Shown here: one piece after another, positions 23,273 to 32,583 of the stretch
Layout of the letters: each line of letters starts with the position of its first letter
Position numbering within the stretch: position 1 is the first letter of the stretch
Source: CAIUGU01 sp965279735
Lineage (GTDB): Bacteria > Pseudomonadota > Gammaproteobacteria > Steroidobacterales > Steroidobacteraceae
Assembly (NCBI GenBank): GCA_965279735.1
Contig: OZ257260.1
Coordinates: forward strand, 3,534,001 to 3,598,000
DNA: 64,000 nt
Reading direction: 5' to 3'
Translations under genes and position numbers: made by a program
Notes under the pieces: model-generated
Databases searched by the model: none
The model's input: only the letters and a program-made list of their open reading frames with translations
What the model was told of the DNA's origin: nothing

Positions 23273-25813
23273 TCAGCCATTGTATGTGCGCAGACGGGGC
23301 GACGGCAGGTCTTCCTCGTTCCCATTCCGACTGCCTGTGTTTACCCCGAGTTCCTCCGGCGCGAAGTCGTCGACATGCACGATCTCCATCACCTTGCGGT
23401 CGTACTCGCGGAGCGATGCGGCTTCCGTTTCCGAGAGGATGCCGGCAGCAAGGCCCTGCTGGATCTGCCCCGGCAGGTCGAGTGCCGTAATGCGGCCCGT
23501 CTTGACGCCATCGACCCGCAGTCTTTTTTCCAGCGGTTCGGCGGCCTGGGCAAGGACCAGCGCTTCATGGAGCAGGCCGATCGGATTGCCGGGTTCCACC
23601 GTGCGGTAGATGCCATGGGCCAGTCGATCCCGGGTCTCGGAGGGGATCATGATCTGTTCGACGACCTTGTGGCTCAGGCGATCATCCGGCGCGGAGTAAG
23701 TGCGGCCCCGCGGAAAGATCACCACGCGCATCAGGGCTGCAAGCCAGCGGTTCGGAAAATTGCGCAGAAAGCTGTGGAGCTGTTCCTGCGCCTTGTAAAG
23801 CAGCGAGCGGCAGGCCCATTCCACCATGGGCAGGTCTTCCTCTGGCCGCTTCTGGTTCTCGTAGTGCTTGAGCACCATCGACGCGAGATACATGCACGAC
23901 ACGACATCGCCGAGTCGCGCCGACAGGCTTTCCTTCTTCTTGAGGTAGCCACCGAGCGTCAGCATGGCCACGTCGGTCGCGAAAGCGAACGAAGCGCTGA
24001 ACCGGTTGATGTGCTGAAAGTAGCGCTTGGTGCTGCCTGTCTCGGGGACACTCGAGAACCGGGCGAGCGTCAGGGCCATCACGAAGGACCGCACGGCATT
24101 GCTGATCGCAAAGCCAATGTGTCCGAACAGCGCCTGATCGAAGTCCTTCACCGACTTCTGCTTGTCCTTGGAGCGTGCGGCGTCCATCTCCTTCAGCACG
24201 AAAGGATGGCAGCGGATAGCGCCCTGTCCGAACAGGATGAGGTTGCGGGTAAGGATGTTTGCACCTTCCACGGTAATGGCGACCGGCACGATCTGGTAGC
24301 TGCGGCCGAGATAGTTGCGGGGTCCGAGGCAGATGCCCTTGCCGCCATGCACGTCCATTGCATCGTTGGCCACCACGCGGCCGAGCTCGGTCACGTGATA
24401 CTTCAGCATCGCTGCAGGCACGGCGGGCTTCTCGCCACCATCGATTGCGGCGATGGTCACTGAGCGGGCAGCGTCCATGATGTACACGTTGCCAGCCATG
24501 CGGGCCAGCACTTCCTGCACGCCTTCGAAGTTGCCGACCGACGTGTTGAACTGCTTGCGGATTCGCGAGTACGCGCCCGACGCGAAGATCGCTGCTTTGG
24601 CACCCCCCGTCGCGTTCGAAGGCAACGAGATGCAACGTCCCACCGAAAGCTGTTCGACCAGCATCCGCCATCCCTGACCCGCCATCTTCGGTCCACCGAT
24701 GATGCAGTCGAGCGGGGCGAACACATCCTTGCCCTGGATCGGACCATTCTGGAACGGATTGTTGAGCGGCAGGTGCCGGCGACCGATGGTGATGCCGGGC
24801 GTGCCGCGAGGGATCAGCGCACACGTGATGCCATAGTCAGTCTGCTCACCGCCAAGCAGCTTGTCCGGATCGAACAGCCGGAACGCCAGGCCCACCACCG
24901 TCGCGATCGGCGCGAGCGTGATGTAGCGCTTCGAGAAATTGAACTTGATGCCGATGACTTCGCGGCCTTCGTAGGTGCCGCGGCATACCACTCCGGTATC
25001 GGGTATTGAAGCGGCATCCGAACCCGCACGCGGGCCGGTGAGCGCGAAACACGGAACTTCCTCACCGCGAGCGAGCCGTGGCAGGTAGAAGTTCTTCTGC
25101 TCTTCGGTACCGTAGTGAAGCAGCAATTCTCCAGGCCCGAGCGAGTTCGGTACGGCGACGGTCGAACCTGTTGTTCCACTGCGGCTCGCCAGCTTGATGA
25201 GCACGCAGGAGTGCGCATAGGCGGAGAACTCGAGGCCGCCGTACTTCTTCGGGATGATCATCGCGAAGAAGCCTTTCGACTTCAGGAATTGCCAGACTTC
25301 CGGCGAAAGGTCACCACGCTTGTGGGTGATGTCCCAGTCGTCGATGAGGCGGCACAAATCCTCGCACGGGCCATCAAGGAAGCTCTGTTCCTCCGCCGAC
25401 AGCTTCGGCGGTGGCGCCGACATCAGCTTTTCCCACTTGGGTCCACCGGTGAACAGTTCGCCGTCCCACCAGACCGTGCCCGCATCGAGCGCTTCCTTCT
25501 CTGTCGTCGACATCGTGGGCAGCAGGCGGCGATAGACGAGCAGGAATGGCTTGGTGATGAACGACAGGCGCAGGCCGTCGATGTTGAGCAGCACGAGCCC
25601 GGCCAGCAGCACCCACAGCGCGATGAGCCATGCCATGCCCGCAGAGCCGAGCCAGGTATAAGCGAGGAGAGCGGCGGCATAGACAACCGTCGCCGTGCGC
25701 AGGGACGCCCGGCGGTACGCCAGGATGAGGGCGCCACCCGCGAAGATCAGAAGCCAGAGTACTGTGAGCACCGCGATTCCCCACGTTTCGGCGTTGGCCG
25801 TCTCGACCGACAC
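23273..25813 (-). CDS. fadE: Membrane-associated acyl-CoA dehydrogenase FadE
   Basis: First enzyme of fatty-acid beta-oxidation in gammaproteobacteria, oxidising acyl-CoA to enoyl-CoA with FAD. At 846 residues it has the long FadE form rather than the 380-residue mitochondrial type. Two to three N-terminal membrane helices (about 10-95) precede the dehydrogenase core: GFFAMIIPKKYGGLEFSAYA, GPGELLLHYGTEEQKNFYLPRLARGEE, CFALTGPRAGSDAASIPD, then VHGGKGICLGPRNYLGRSYQ and the C-terminal DUF1974 region. The predicted start is a GTG with a weak ribosome site, so the exact N-terminus is uncertain. Confidence 0.95.
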   Translation of the reverse strand: MSVETANAETWGIAVLTVLWLLIFAGGALILAYRRASLRTATVVYAAALLAYTWLGSAGMAWLIALWVLLAGLVLLNIDGLRLSFITKPFLLVYRRLLPTMSTTEKEALDAGTVWWDGELFTGGPKWEKLMSAPPPKLSAEEQSFLDGPCEDLCRLIDDWDITHKRGDLSPEVWQFLKSKGFFAMIIPKKYGGLEFSAYAHSCVLIKLASRSGTTGSTVAVPNSLGPGELLLHYGTEEQKNFYLPRLARGEEVPCFALTGPRAGSDAASIPDTGVVCRGTYEGREVIGIKFNFSKRYITLAPIATVVGLAFRLFDPDKLLGGEQTDYGITCALIPRGTPGITIGRRHLPLNNPFQNGPIQGKDVFAPLDCIIGGPKMAGQGWRMLVEQLSVGRCISLPSNATGGAKAAIFASGAYSRIRKQFNTSVGNFEGVQEVLARMAGNVYIMDAARSVTIAAIDGGEKPAVPAAMLKYHVTELGRVVANDAMDVHGGKGICLGPRNYLGRSYQIVPVAITVEGANILTRNLILFGQGAIRCHPFVLKEMDAARSKDKQKSVKDFDQALFGHIGFAISNAVRSFVMALTLARFSSVPETGSTKRYFQHINRFSASFAFATDVAMLTLGGYLKKKESLSARLGDVVSCMYLASMVLKHYENQKRPEEDLPMVEWACRSLLYKAQEQLHSFLRNFPNRWLAALMRVVIFPRGRTYSAPDDRLSHKVVEQIMIPSETRDRLAHGIYRTVEPGNPIGLLHEALVLAQAAEPLEKRLRVDGVKTGRITALDLPGQIQQGLAAGILSETEAASLREYDRKVMEIVHVDDFAPEELGVNTGSRNGNEEDLPSPRLRTYNG

Positions 25814-25849
25814 TATAACCGCCTGCCATTGCGGGCAAGCTTTGCCCTG

Positions 25850-25884
25850 CCCAAAAGAAAAGGGCCGGTAGCGGCCGGCCCTTT
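25850..25884 (-). terminator. Rho-independent terminator of the malate dehydrogenase gene
   Basis: AAAGGGCCGG (25859-25868) pairs perfectly with CCGGCCCTTT (25875-25884) around a 6-base loop. Read leftward from mdh, the stem is followed by a T-rich run (TTTTCTTTT), so it ends that transcript before fadE. Confidence 0.88.
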
Positions 25885-25925
25885 CCCCAACTTACACCCC
25901 CGGAATCAGAGGGTTATGGATGCGG

Positions 25926-26903
25926 TCACAGTAGCTCTTTCACGCCGTCGCGCTCTTCGAGCAGTTCCTTGTGGGTCGCATCCATGCGGGCCCGGCTGAA
26001 GTCGCTGACGGCCAGACCCTGGACGATCTGGTAATCGCCGTTCTTGCAGGTGACGGGATAGCCATAGATGACGCCCTTCGGGATGCCGTAGCTGCCATCC
26101 GACGGGACGCCCATGGAAACCCAATCGCCTTCCGCCGTGCCGAGCACCCAGGTGCGGATGTGGTCGATGGCAGCCGAGGCGGCCGAAGCGGCCGAAGAAG
26201 CACCGCGTGCCTTGATGATCGCCGCGCCGCGCTGCTGCACGGTCGGGATGAAGGTGTCCGCGTACCAAGCCTGGTCGACCAGCGAGAGGGCAGGCTTGCT
26301 GTCCACGGTCGCATGATGCAGGTCGGGATACTGGGTCGCCGAGTGGTTGCCCCAGATGATCGCCTTCCGGATCTTGTTGAAGTGCACGCCGGTCTTCTCG
26401 GACAGCTGCGACAGTGCGCGGTTGTGGTCGAGCCGGACCATCGCCGTGAAATTGCGCGGGTTCAGGCTCGGGGCATTCGCCTGCGCAATGAGTGAGTTCG
26501 TGTTGGCGGGGTTGCCGACCACCAGCACCCGGACATTGCGATCGGCAACGGCGTCGAGGGCCTTACCCTGTGCCGAGAAGATCTGGGCGTTTGCCATCAG
26601 CAGATCCTTGCGCTCCATGCCGGGGCCGCGTGGGCGTGCGCCGACCAGCAGGGCGACGTTGCAGTCCTTGAAGGCAACCTTCGCATCATCAGTCGCGACG
26701 ATCTTGTTCAGTGTCGGGAACGCGCAATCGTTGAGTTCCATCACCACACCCTGCAGGGTGCCGAGCGCGGGAGTGATCTCGAGCAGGTGAAGGTTGACGG
26801 GCTGATCGGGGCCCAGCATGGCACCCGAGGCGACGCGGAAAGCGAGGGCGTAGCCGATCTGGCCGGCGGCTCCGGTGATGGCAACGTTCACGGGGCTCTT
26901 CAT
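25926..26903 (-). CDS. mdh: NAD-dependent malate dehydrogenase
   Basis: TCA-cycle enzyme of 325 residues in the cytosolic-type (LDH-like, about 328 aa) branch. The ATG at 26903 has AAGGAG 11 bp upstream; a GTG four codons earlier has the SD too close. The NAD motif is ITGAAGQIGYALAF. Substrate arginines are in VGARPRGPGMERKDLL and VRLDHNRA, and the catalytic histidine is in IIWGNHSATQYPDL. The end is LAVSDFSRARMDATHKELLEERDGVKELL. It has its own terminator and stands as a single gene. Confidence 0.96.
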   Translation of the reverse strand: MKSPVNVAITGAAGQIGYALAFRVASGAMLGPDQPVNLHLLEITPALGTLQGVVMELNDCAFPTLNKIVATDDAKVAFKDCNVALLVGARPRGPGMERKDLLMANAQIFSAQGKALDAVADRNVRVLVVGNPANTNSLIAQANAPSLNPRNFTAMVRLDHNRALSQLSEKTGVHFNKIRKAIIWGNHSATQYPDLHHATVDSKPALSLVDQAWYADTFIPTVQQRGAAIIKARGASSAASAASAAIDHIRTWVLGTAEGDWVSMGVPSDGSYGIPKGVIYGYPVTCKNGDYQIVQGLAVSDFSRARMDATHKELLEERDGVKELL

Positions 26904-27109
26904 GGGGCTTCTCACTCCTTAAATACGGATCGCAACACTGAATCGGGGCCGCGGATTCTAGCAAAGGGCGCGGCGGTTAAGGTTCGCCTTGCGTGAAACC
27001 CGCGCCAGAGCGCGCGGGCAGGCTCGTTGAGCCATGTTCCTGCATGGGACATACTTCAATAAAAACAATATGTTAATCTGCCGCCCCTGATCAACATTGG
27101 AGCCTGCAA

Positions 27110-27415
27110 ATGTACCGGATCGTGTGGGAGTTCGCCGTCAAGCCAGAGGGCCTGGCCGAATTCGAAGACGTCTATGGCCCGACCGGGCAATGGTCAAGGT
27201 TCTTCCGCCGGAGCGCCGACTATGTCGGCACCGAGTTCTTTCGCAGCACCACCGATCCGGCCCATTTCATGACCCTCGACGCCTGGCGCTCGAGGGCTGC
27301 CTACGAACAGTTCCGCAAAGCCCACGCCGACGACTACGCCGCCCTCGACAAGTGGTGTGAAAGACTCATCGAGAGGGAGAGGACGTTGGGTGTCACTGAC
27401 GACGGACGGGACTGA
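27110..27415 (+). CDS. Dimeric alpha/beta-barrel (antibiotic biosynthesis monooxygenase-like) protein
   Basis: Small protein of 101 residues, MYRIVWEFAVKPEGLAEFEDVYGP at the start, GTEFFRSTTDPAHFMTLDAWRSRAAYEQFRKAH in the middle. This is the ferredoxin-like ABM/Dabb pattern, where a beta strand, a long helix and an 'F-x-x-L-D-x-W-x-S-x-x-A-Y-x-x-F' stretch recur. GGAG lies 7 bp before the ATG. Members act as small oxygenases, isomerases or haem-degrading enzymes. Nothing here identifies a substrate. A repeat element starts right behind the stop codon. Confidence 0.8.
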   Translation: MYRIVWEFAVKPEGLAEFEDVYGPTGQWSRFFRRSADYVGTEFFRSTTDPAHFMTLDAWRSRAAYEQFRKAHADDYAALDKWCERLIERERTLGVTDDGRD

Positions 27416-27423
27416 ACAAGGTC

Positions 27424-27587
27424 GGCCGACTCTGTCGGCAAGTAGGCCTATCGGCAGGTAGGGCACTTCGTGGCAAGTGGGCCTGCCGGCAAGTCAGATT
27501 GTGTCCACATCAGAGATGAATCGCCCTTCTGGCCTGCCGATAGGCCTACCTGTCACGTCTGTGACCTACTTGCCGACAAAGTCGGCC
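27424..27587. repeat. Intergenic repeat element, copy 2 (GGCAAGTAGGCC family), palindromic
   Basis: The outer arms 27424-27446 and 27565-27587 are 23-bp inverted copies with one mismatch, and the inner arms 27443-27458 and 27533-27548 are perfect 16-bp inverted copies. The units (TCGGCAAGTAGGCC, CGGCAGGT, TGGCAAGTGGGCC) are those of the element at 16586. It fills the whole gap between two convergent genes, so a large stem-loop could form in either transcript. Confidence 0.75.
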
Positions 27588-27600
27588 CGTTGCTCTCGCC

Positions 27601-29580
27601 TTACCCCGCCAACAACATCGACTCGCCATGCTCGAGCGCCTCGGGCGTTCCGTAGAGAACCACCACATCGCCCTCACGCAGTACGGTCTCCGGTCCGGGT
27701 TGCGGGCCGACGATGCCGTCCCGGCGCAACGCAGTGACGGTACAGCCTTCCCGTTCCAGTTGCAGTCCCTCGATCGTCCTGCCGATAGCGCGGGCGCCGC
27801 GCGGCAGGATCACTGACTGCAGCTGCTCGCGCAGCGAGTGGGTTTCGTCGATCGGGCGTGCGTCTTCACGACGGAAAATGCGTCTGAGCATCGCGTAGCG
27901 GTCATTGCGGATGTCGCCGACGGTTTTCACGACGCGGGAGACGGGAACGTGCAGCAGGATCAGCAGGTGCGACACCAGCATCAGGCTGGCCTCGAGCGTC
28001 TCGGGCACCACTTCGGTGGCGCCGGCCTTCTGCAGTTCGTCGAGCTTCGTGTCGTCCTGCGTGCGAACGAGCACGGGAACATCCGGCCGCAGCACCCGCA
28101 CTGCCTTCAGGATGCCGAGGGCGACATCGGGTTCGGCAAAAGTAATGACGAGCACGCTGCAGTGTTGCAGGCCGACTGCCTGCAGGATTTCGGTGTGGGC
28201 GCCATCGCCATAGACGACGGGATCGCCGCCTTCGCGCGCACGCTTCACCCGCCTTGGATCCATGTCGAGCGCAACGTACTCGAAACCCTGCTTTTCCAGC
28301 ACACGCGCGAGGTTCTGGCCGACGCGGCCGAAGCCGCAGATGATGACGTGGTCGCGTCGCGTGATGTCCCATTGCTGGGCGACTTCGCGCGCCATGTCGG
28401 CGACTTCGGTGGAAGGTTTGTGGACGATCCACTCGGCGATCCGGCCGCTGTGGCGAATCAGCAGCGGACTCAACGCCATGCTCACCACTGTTGCTGCCAG
28501 CAGCGGTTGCACGAGGTCTGCGCTGGCGAGCTGGTCGTTGATCATCAACGTCAGCAGCGCGAAGCCGAACTCGCCGCCCTGTGCAATGACCAGCCCGGTC
28601 CGCACCGATTTGCGCCAATCCTTGGCGATCCGATGAGCAAGCACCGTCACGATGAGCGCCTTGCCGAGCTGGAGGCCGAGCACGAGCAGGATGACGAGCC
28701 ACGCTTGCGTGAACAGCAGGTGCAGGTCGAGCAGGGTGCCGATGGAGATGAAGAAGAGACCGAGGAGAATGTCGCGGAAGGGACGGATCACCACTTCGAT
28801 CTGGTGCCGGTACTCCGTTTCCGCGAGCAGCATGCCGGCGAGAAACGCGCCCAGTGCCATGGAAAGTCCCACTGCGTGAGTGGCCCACGCGCTCGCGAGC
28901 GTGACGAACAGCACCGCCAGGGTGAACAGCTCGGTGCTGCGGGCCTTGCCGATCTCAAGGAACAGGGGCCGCAAGAACCATCGCCCGCCGGCGAGCACGA
29001 TGATCAGCGCAACGGCTGCCCGGACGATCGCGGCCGCAATCTCGGCGCCGTCGAAACCATCGGCACTGTTCGCAAGGCCGCTTTCAAGCGCCAGAAAGGG
29101 CACGAAGGCGAGATCCTGGAACAGCAGGATGCCCACCGCGAGCCGGCTGTGCGTCCGGTTGAGTTCGGACTGATCAGTGAGTTGCCGGATCACGATGGCG
29201 GTCGACGACATCGCGAGGGCGCCGCCGATGATGATGGCGACCAGGGGCGGTGCATGGAACGCCCAGATGATCAGGGCGATGGCCGTGGTGGTCAGGACGA
29301 CCTGTGCGCCTCCCAGCCCGAACACTTCCCAGCGCATGGCCAGCATCCGCGGCAGGGAGAATTCCAGTCCCAGCGTGAACACGAGGAACACCACCCCGAA
29401 CTCTGCCAGCACACTGATCGTCTCGTCATTGGCCGCGAGATTGAGCGCGTACGGGCCGAGCAGCATTCCCACGGCGAGATAGCCCAGGATCGGCGGCAGG
29501 TCGAGCCGGCGAAATCCCGTGACCACCAGCAGCGAGAAGGCGAGCAGGACCAGCAGTTGTGAAAGCGTGGAGGAGACCAT
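27601..29580 (-). CDS. Kef-type monovalent cation:proton antiporter (CPA2) with TrkA domains
   Basis: Membrane antiporter of 659 residues, KefB/KefC/YbaL-like. The ATG at 29580 (MVSSTLSQLLVLLAFSLLVVTGF) starts directly with the first helix and has AGGA upstream. About twelve membrane helices span residues 1-385, with the CPA2 signature regions LPPILGYLAVGMLLGPY, LGLEFSLPRM and QDLAFVPFLALESG. The cytoplasmic part begins with a TrkA-N Rossmann domain (HVIICGFGRVGQNLARVLEKQGFEYVALD, about 405-525). A TrkA-C domain near 570-655 follows (RGARAIGRTIEGLQLEREGCTVTALRRDG). It moves K+ or Na+ against H+, gated by nucleotide. It is divergent from the lipid-transport operon. Confidence 0.93.
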   Translation of the reverse strand: MVSSTLSQLLVLLAFSLLVVTGFRRLDLPPILGYLAVGMLLGPYALNLAANDETISVLAEFGVVFLVFTLGLEFSLPRMLAMRWEVFGLGGAQVVLTTTAIALIIWAFHAPPLVAIIIGGALAMSSTAIVIRQLTDQSELNRTHSRLAVGILLFQDLAFVPFLALESGLANSADGFDGAEIAAAIVRAAVALIIVLAGGRWFLRPLFLEIGKARSTELFTLAVLFVTLASAWATHAVGLSMALGAFLAGMLLAETEYRHQIEVVIRPFRDILLGLFFISIGTLLDLHLLFTQAWLVILLVLGLQLGKALIVTVLAHRIAKDWRKSVRTGLVIAQGGEFGFALLTLMINDQLASADLVQPLLAATVVSMALSPLLIRHSGRIAEWIVHKPSTEVADMAREVAQQWDITRRDHVIICGFGRVGQNLARVLEKQGFEYVALDMDPRRVKRAREGGDPVVYGDGAHTEILQAVGLQHCSVLVITFAEPDVALGILKAVRVLRPDVPVLVRTQDDTKLDELQKAGATEVVPETLEASLMLVSHLLILLHVPVSRVVKTVGDIRNDRYAMLRRIFRREDARPIDETHSLREQLQSVILPRGARAIGRTIEGLQLEREGCTVTALRRDGIVGPQPGPETVLREGDVVVLYGTPEALEHGESMLLAG

Positions 29581-29703
29581 GTTCCTGGGGTTCCCTGCGT
29601 GCCCGCTCTTTATGGATTGTTGCTGAAGAAGGTAGTCGGTCTGCCGCGGCGAAAGCAATGACGGAGGCCGTGATTTCGCTGCCTTCTGCTACGATCCGGC
29701 CCA

Positions 29704-30855
29704 ATGAGTTCTGCCGCCCCACTCGATACGGATCTGCTTGCGACGGAGGCGACCACCCATGGGGCGACGTTGCGGGTACGGGGCGAATGGCGGCTCGATA
29801 ATGTTGCAGCCATCGAGGATTCGCTTGAGCAACTGGGGCGCCTGGAGCCCGAAGCCTTTCCCCGGCTCGCGGTCGATTTCGCGGCGCTGAAGGCACTCGA
29901 TCTCCCGGGCGCCTGGCTGCTGCGGCAACGCCTCGAGGTGCTGAAGGAACGCGGCGTCGACATTGAAATGGGTGCGCAGCCGGAACCGCTCACCTTCATC
30001 GAGGAAATCACCCGCGATACGCCGCCGCCAGCTCCTGCGATCGACCGGTTGCCGCTGATTCCCCGAACGGTGGCGCGCATCGGTCGCGAATCGGTCGAGC
30101 ATGTTCAGGAGACGGGCCGTGCGCTCGGCTATTTCGGGCGGATCGTCTCGACTGCCACGGGTGCGCTTGGCAAACCCAGGCGGTTCCGCTTGCCGTCGAT
30201 CGTGCGTCAGGTTTACGAGACCGGTATCCAGGCCATTCCCATCGTCTCGCTCATTGCCTTCCTGATCAGCGTGATCGTGGCTTACCTCGGAGCAGACCAG
30301 CTACGCCAGTTCGGAGCCGATATCTTTACGGTCGACCTCGTCTCTGTCGCGGTACTGCGCGAGCTCGGTGTATTGCTCACCGCCATCATCGTTGCAGGCA
30401 GGTCGGGCAGCGCGTTTGCGGCCGAAATCGGCGTGATGAAGCTCAATGACGAAGTCGACGCACTCAAGTCCATCGGCGTGAATCCCTTCGAGGTGCTGGT
30501 GCTGCCGCGGCTGATCGGACTCATCATCGCGCTGCCGCTGCTCACGATCATTGCGGACATGATGGGCATTGCGGGCGGAGCGCTGCTGTCCTCGCTGCTG
30601 CTCGACATTTCATTCACCCAGTTCTTCCAGCGCATGCAGGAAGCACTGGCGCCCACCACGTTCTGGGCCGGCCTGGTCAAGGCGCCTGTGTTCGCGGTAC
30701 TGATTGCGCTGGTGGGGACTTATCGTGGCATGCAGGTACGCGACTCCTCACGCGAGCTCGGCCGGCTCACCACTGTCGCCGTCGTGCAATCCATCTTTCT
30801 GGTCATCTTTGCCGACGCCATCTTCGCGATCGTCTTCGTAGAGCTGGATTTCTGA
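29704..30855 (+). CDS. MlaE-type lipid ABC permease with fused N-terminal STAS-like domain
   Basis: Inner-membrane permease of an MCE lipid transporter, 383 residues. E. coli MlaE is about 260 residues. The extra N-terminal 110 residues (LRVRGEWRLDNVAAIEDSLE, VDFAALKALDLPGAWLLRQRLEVLKERGV) look like a STAS domain, the role played by separate MlaB. The MlaE domain has VRQVYETGIQAIPIVSLIAFLI, GADIFTVDLVSVAVLRELGVLL, GRSGSAFAAEIGVMKLNDEVDAL and GVNPFEVLVLPRLIG. There is no clear SD at the ATG. It is the first gene of a tightly packed operon. Confidence 0.93.
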   Translation: MSSAAPLDTDLLATEATTHGATLRVRGEWRLDNVAAIEDSLEQLGRLEPEAFPRLAVDFAALKALDLPGAWLLRQRLEVLKERGVDIEMGAQPEPLTFIEEITRDTPPPAPAIDRLPLIPRTVARIGRESVEHVQETGRALGYFGRIVSTATGALGKPRRFRLPSIVRQVYETGIQAIPIVSLIAFLISVIVAYLGADQLRQFGADIFTVDLVSVAVLRELGVLLTAIIVAGRSGSAFAAEIGVMKLNDEVDALKSIGVNPFEVLVLPRLIGLIIALPLLTIIADMMGIAGGALLSSLLLDISFTQFFQRMQEALAPTTFWAGLVKAPVFAVLIALVGTYRGMQVRDSSRELGRLTTVAVVQSIFLVIFADAIFAIVFVELDF

Positions 30856-31641
30856 ATGAGTGCAGGTGCGCCCGTCATTTCAGTCCGCAATCTCGTCAAC
30901 CGCTTCGGTACGCAGGTGGTGCACGATGGCGTTGATCTCGACGTCCTCCCCGGCGAAGTGCTCGGCATTGTCGGCGGCTCCGGCAGCGGCAAGTCGGTTC
31001 TCGTCCATACGATCCTCGGACTGCGGCGACCGACCTCCGGCGAGATCCTGATCGAAGGCAAAGAGATTACGGGGCTCAAGGAGACTGAACTGCGGGCGGT
31101 CAAGCGGCGGTACGGCGTGACATTCCAGCATGGCGCTTTGTTCACGGCATTGACGGTTGCGGAGAACGTGCAGTTGCCGATCCGCGAGTATTTCCAGCTC
31201 TCAGCTGAGGTGCTCGATGAGCTTGCGATGCTCCGGATCCGGATGGTGGGCTTGCCACCCGAAGCGGCGGGCAAACTTCCCTCTCAGCTGTCGGGCGGCA
31301 TGATCAAGCGGGCGGCGCTCGCCCGGGCCCTCGCGCTCGATCCCACGCTCCTGTTCCTGGATGAGCCGACGGCGGGCCTTGACCCCATTTCCGCGGCGGC
31401 TTTCGACGATCTCGTGACTTACCTGCGCAAGAGCCTGAAACTCACCATTGTCATGGTGACGCACGATCTCGACACCATCTTTGCCACCTGCGACCGAGTG
31501 GCCGTGCTGGTTGACAGGAAAATCATCGTCGATACGCTCCCCGGCATCGTGCAGAATCCCCATCCGTGGATCCAGGAGTATTTCCACGGACCCCGGTCCC
31601 GCGCCGCGCAGGCGCCAAAGACCGCGGCAACGACACGCTGA
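30856..31641 (+). CDS. MlaF-type ABC ATPase of the lipid transporter
   Basis: ATPase of 261 residues. Walker A GGSGSGKSVL, signature LSGGMIKRAALARAL, Walker B LLFLDEPTAGLDPI and the H-loop VMVTHDLDTIF are all intact. The ISVRNLVNRFGTQVVHDGVDLDVLPGEVLGI opening is typical of MlaF. Its ATG follows directly behind the stop codon of the permease gene. It energises lipid movement together with the permease, and the MCE protein it serves is the next gene. Confidence 0.95.
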   Translation: MSAGAPVISVRNLVNRFGTQVVHDGVDLDVLPGEVLGIVGGSGSGKSVLVHTILGLRRPTSGEILIEGKEITGLKETELRAVKRRYGVTFQHGALFTALTVAENVQLPIREYFQLSAEVLDELAMLRIRMVGLPPEAAGKLPSQLSGGMIKRAALARALALDPTLLFLDEPTAGLDPISAAAFDDLVTYLRKSLKLTIVMVTHDLDTIFATCDRVAVLVDRKIIVDTLPGIVQNPHPWIQEYFHGPRSRAAQAPKTAATTR

Positions 31642-31647
31642 GACACC

Positions 31648-32583
31648 ATGGAACGAGACGCAAATTACGTTGCAGTGGGCGCCTTCGTGGTGCTTGTGAT
31701 CGCGCTCGGCATCGCGTTCGTGCTGTGGTACTCCGATGCACGCGACCAGCGTGAATTCCAGCTCTATGAAGTCTATTTCGGCGGCAGTGTCAGCGGCCTC
31801 AATGAAGGCAGTCCGGTGCGCTACCTCGGCGTGGATGTCGGTCGCGTACGCCGGCTGTCGCTTGATCGGGCGAGTCCCGGCCGGGTGAAGGTGGTCGTGG
31901 AAGTAGATTCGGAAGCGCCGGTGTCGGGGTCGACACGGGCCAGCCTGCGGCTGCAAGGCGTCACGGGGCTGCTCTATGTCGAGTTGCGCCAGGAACCCGG
32001 CGTCCTGCCCGATACCGTTCTCGCGAGGGGAGAACAGTATCCCGTCATTGAAGCGGTCACTTCCGATTTCGATGCGTTGCTCGCGAGCCTGCCGGAACTG
32101 GTCAGCCGCATGACCGCTCTGACTGACCGTGTTGCTTTGATGTTCTCTGAACAGAATGTTATCGGCGTCACTGAGGCGGTGGAAAACCTGCGTGTCGCCA
32201 GCCGGGATTTGCCGCAGGTGTCACGCAGTGTGGTGGATCTTGTCAATGAGCTGCACGGCACGGTCAGTGAGATCACAGGGCTTGCCGCCAACCTGCGCGG
32301 TACTGCAGATGAAGCGAGGCCGGAGATTCGCCGGGCGCTTGCCCGCTTTGCAGACGTTGCCAATACGCTGGCGGAGACGGCGACGCGCCTCGATGCCTTC
32401 GTCAACGACAGCCAGGGCAACATCAACCGCTTTACCACGCAGGGCCTGTTCGAGGTCGAGCAGTTGCTGCGCGAAGGTCGTTCCGCAGCGAACGAGTTCC
32501 GCGAACTGTCGCGCAGTCTCAAGGAGAATCCTTCGCAGCTCCTGTATGAACCGCCGGTCGACGGCCTGGAGATCGCGCGATGA
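31648..32583 (+). CDS. MCE-domain (MlaD-family) periplasmic lipid-binding protein
   Basis: Anchored MCE protein of 311 residues. One N-terminal membrane helix (VAVGAFVVLVIALGIAFVLWY) is followed by the MCE domain (YEVYFGGSVSGLNEGSPVRYLGVDVGRVRRLSLD to about residue 115). After that comes a long helical tail (about 150-300) with heptad-like character (LRVASRDLPQVSRSVVDLVNELH, ANTLAETATRLDAFVNDS). It is longer than E. coli MlaD (183 residues). MCE proteins form hexameric rings or tubes that carry phospholipids across the periplasm. Its last 4 bp overlap the next gene. Confidence 0.95.
   Translation: MERDANYVAVGAFVVLVIALGIAFVLWYSDARDQREFQLYEVYFGGSVSGLNEGSPVRYLGVDVGRVRRLSLDRASPGRVKVVVEVDSEAPVSGSTRASLRLQGVTGLLYVELRQEPGVLPDTVLARGEQYPVIEAVTSDFDALLASLPELVSRMTALTDRVALMFSEQNVIGVTEAVENLRVASRDLPQVSRSVVDLVNELHGTVSEITGLAANLRGTADEARPEIRRALARFADVANTLAETATRLDAFVNDSQGNINRFTTQGLFEVEQLLREGRSAANEFRELSRSLKENPSQLLYEPPVDGLEIAR

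Noticed and set aside
22002..23609. 535-codon open frame on the plus strand
   Set aside because: It lies antisense to exeA, the DUF4399 gene and the end of fadE, all of which have clear families. Low codon plausibility and Arg/Gln/His-rich product are typical of antisense frames in GC-rich DNA.
27838..29562. 574-codon open frame on the plus strand
   Set aside because: Antisense to the Kef-type antiporter, whose membrane and TrkA domains are unmistakable. The opposite product is an Asp/Glu/Gln/His-rich chain without domain structure.
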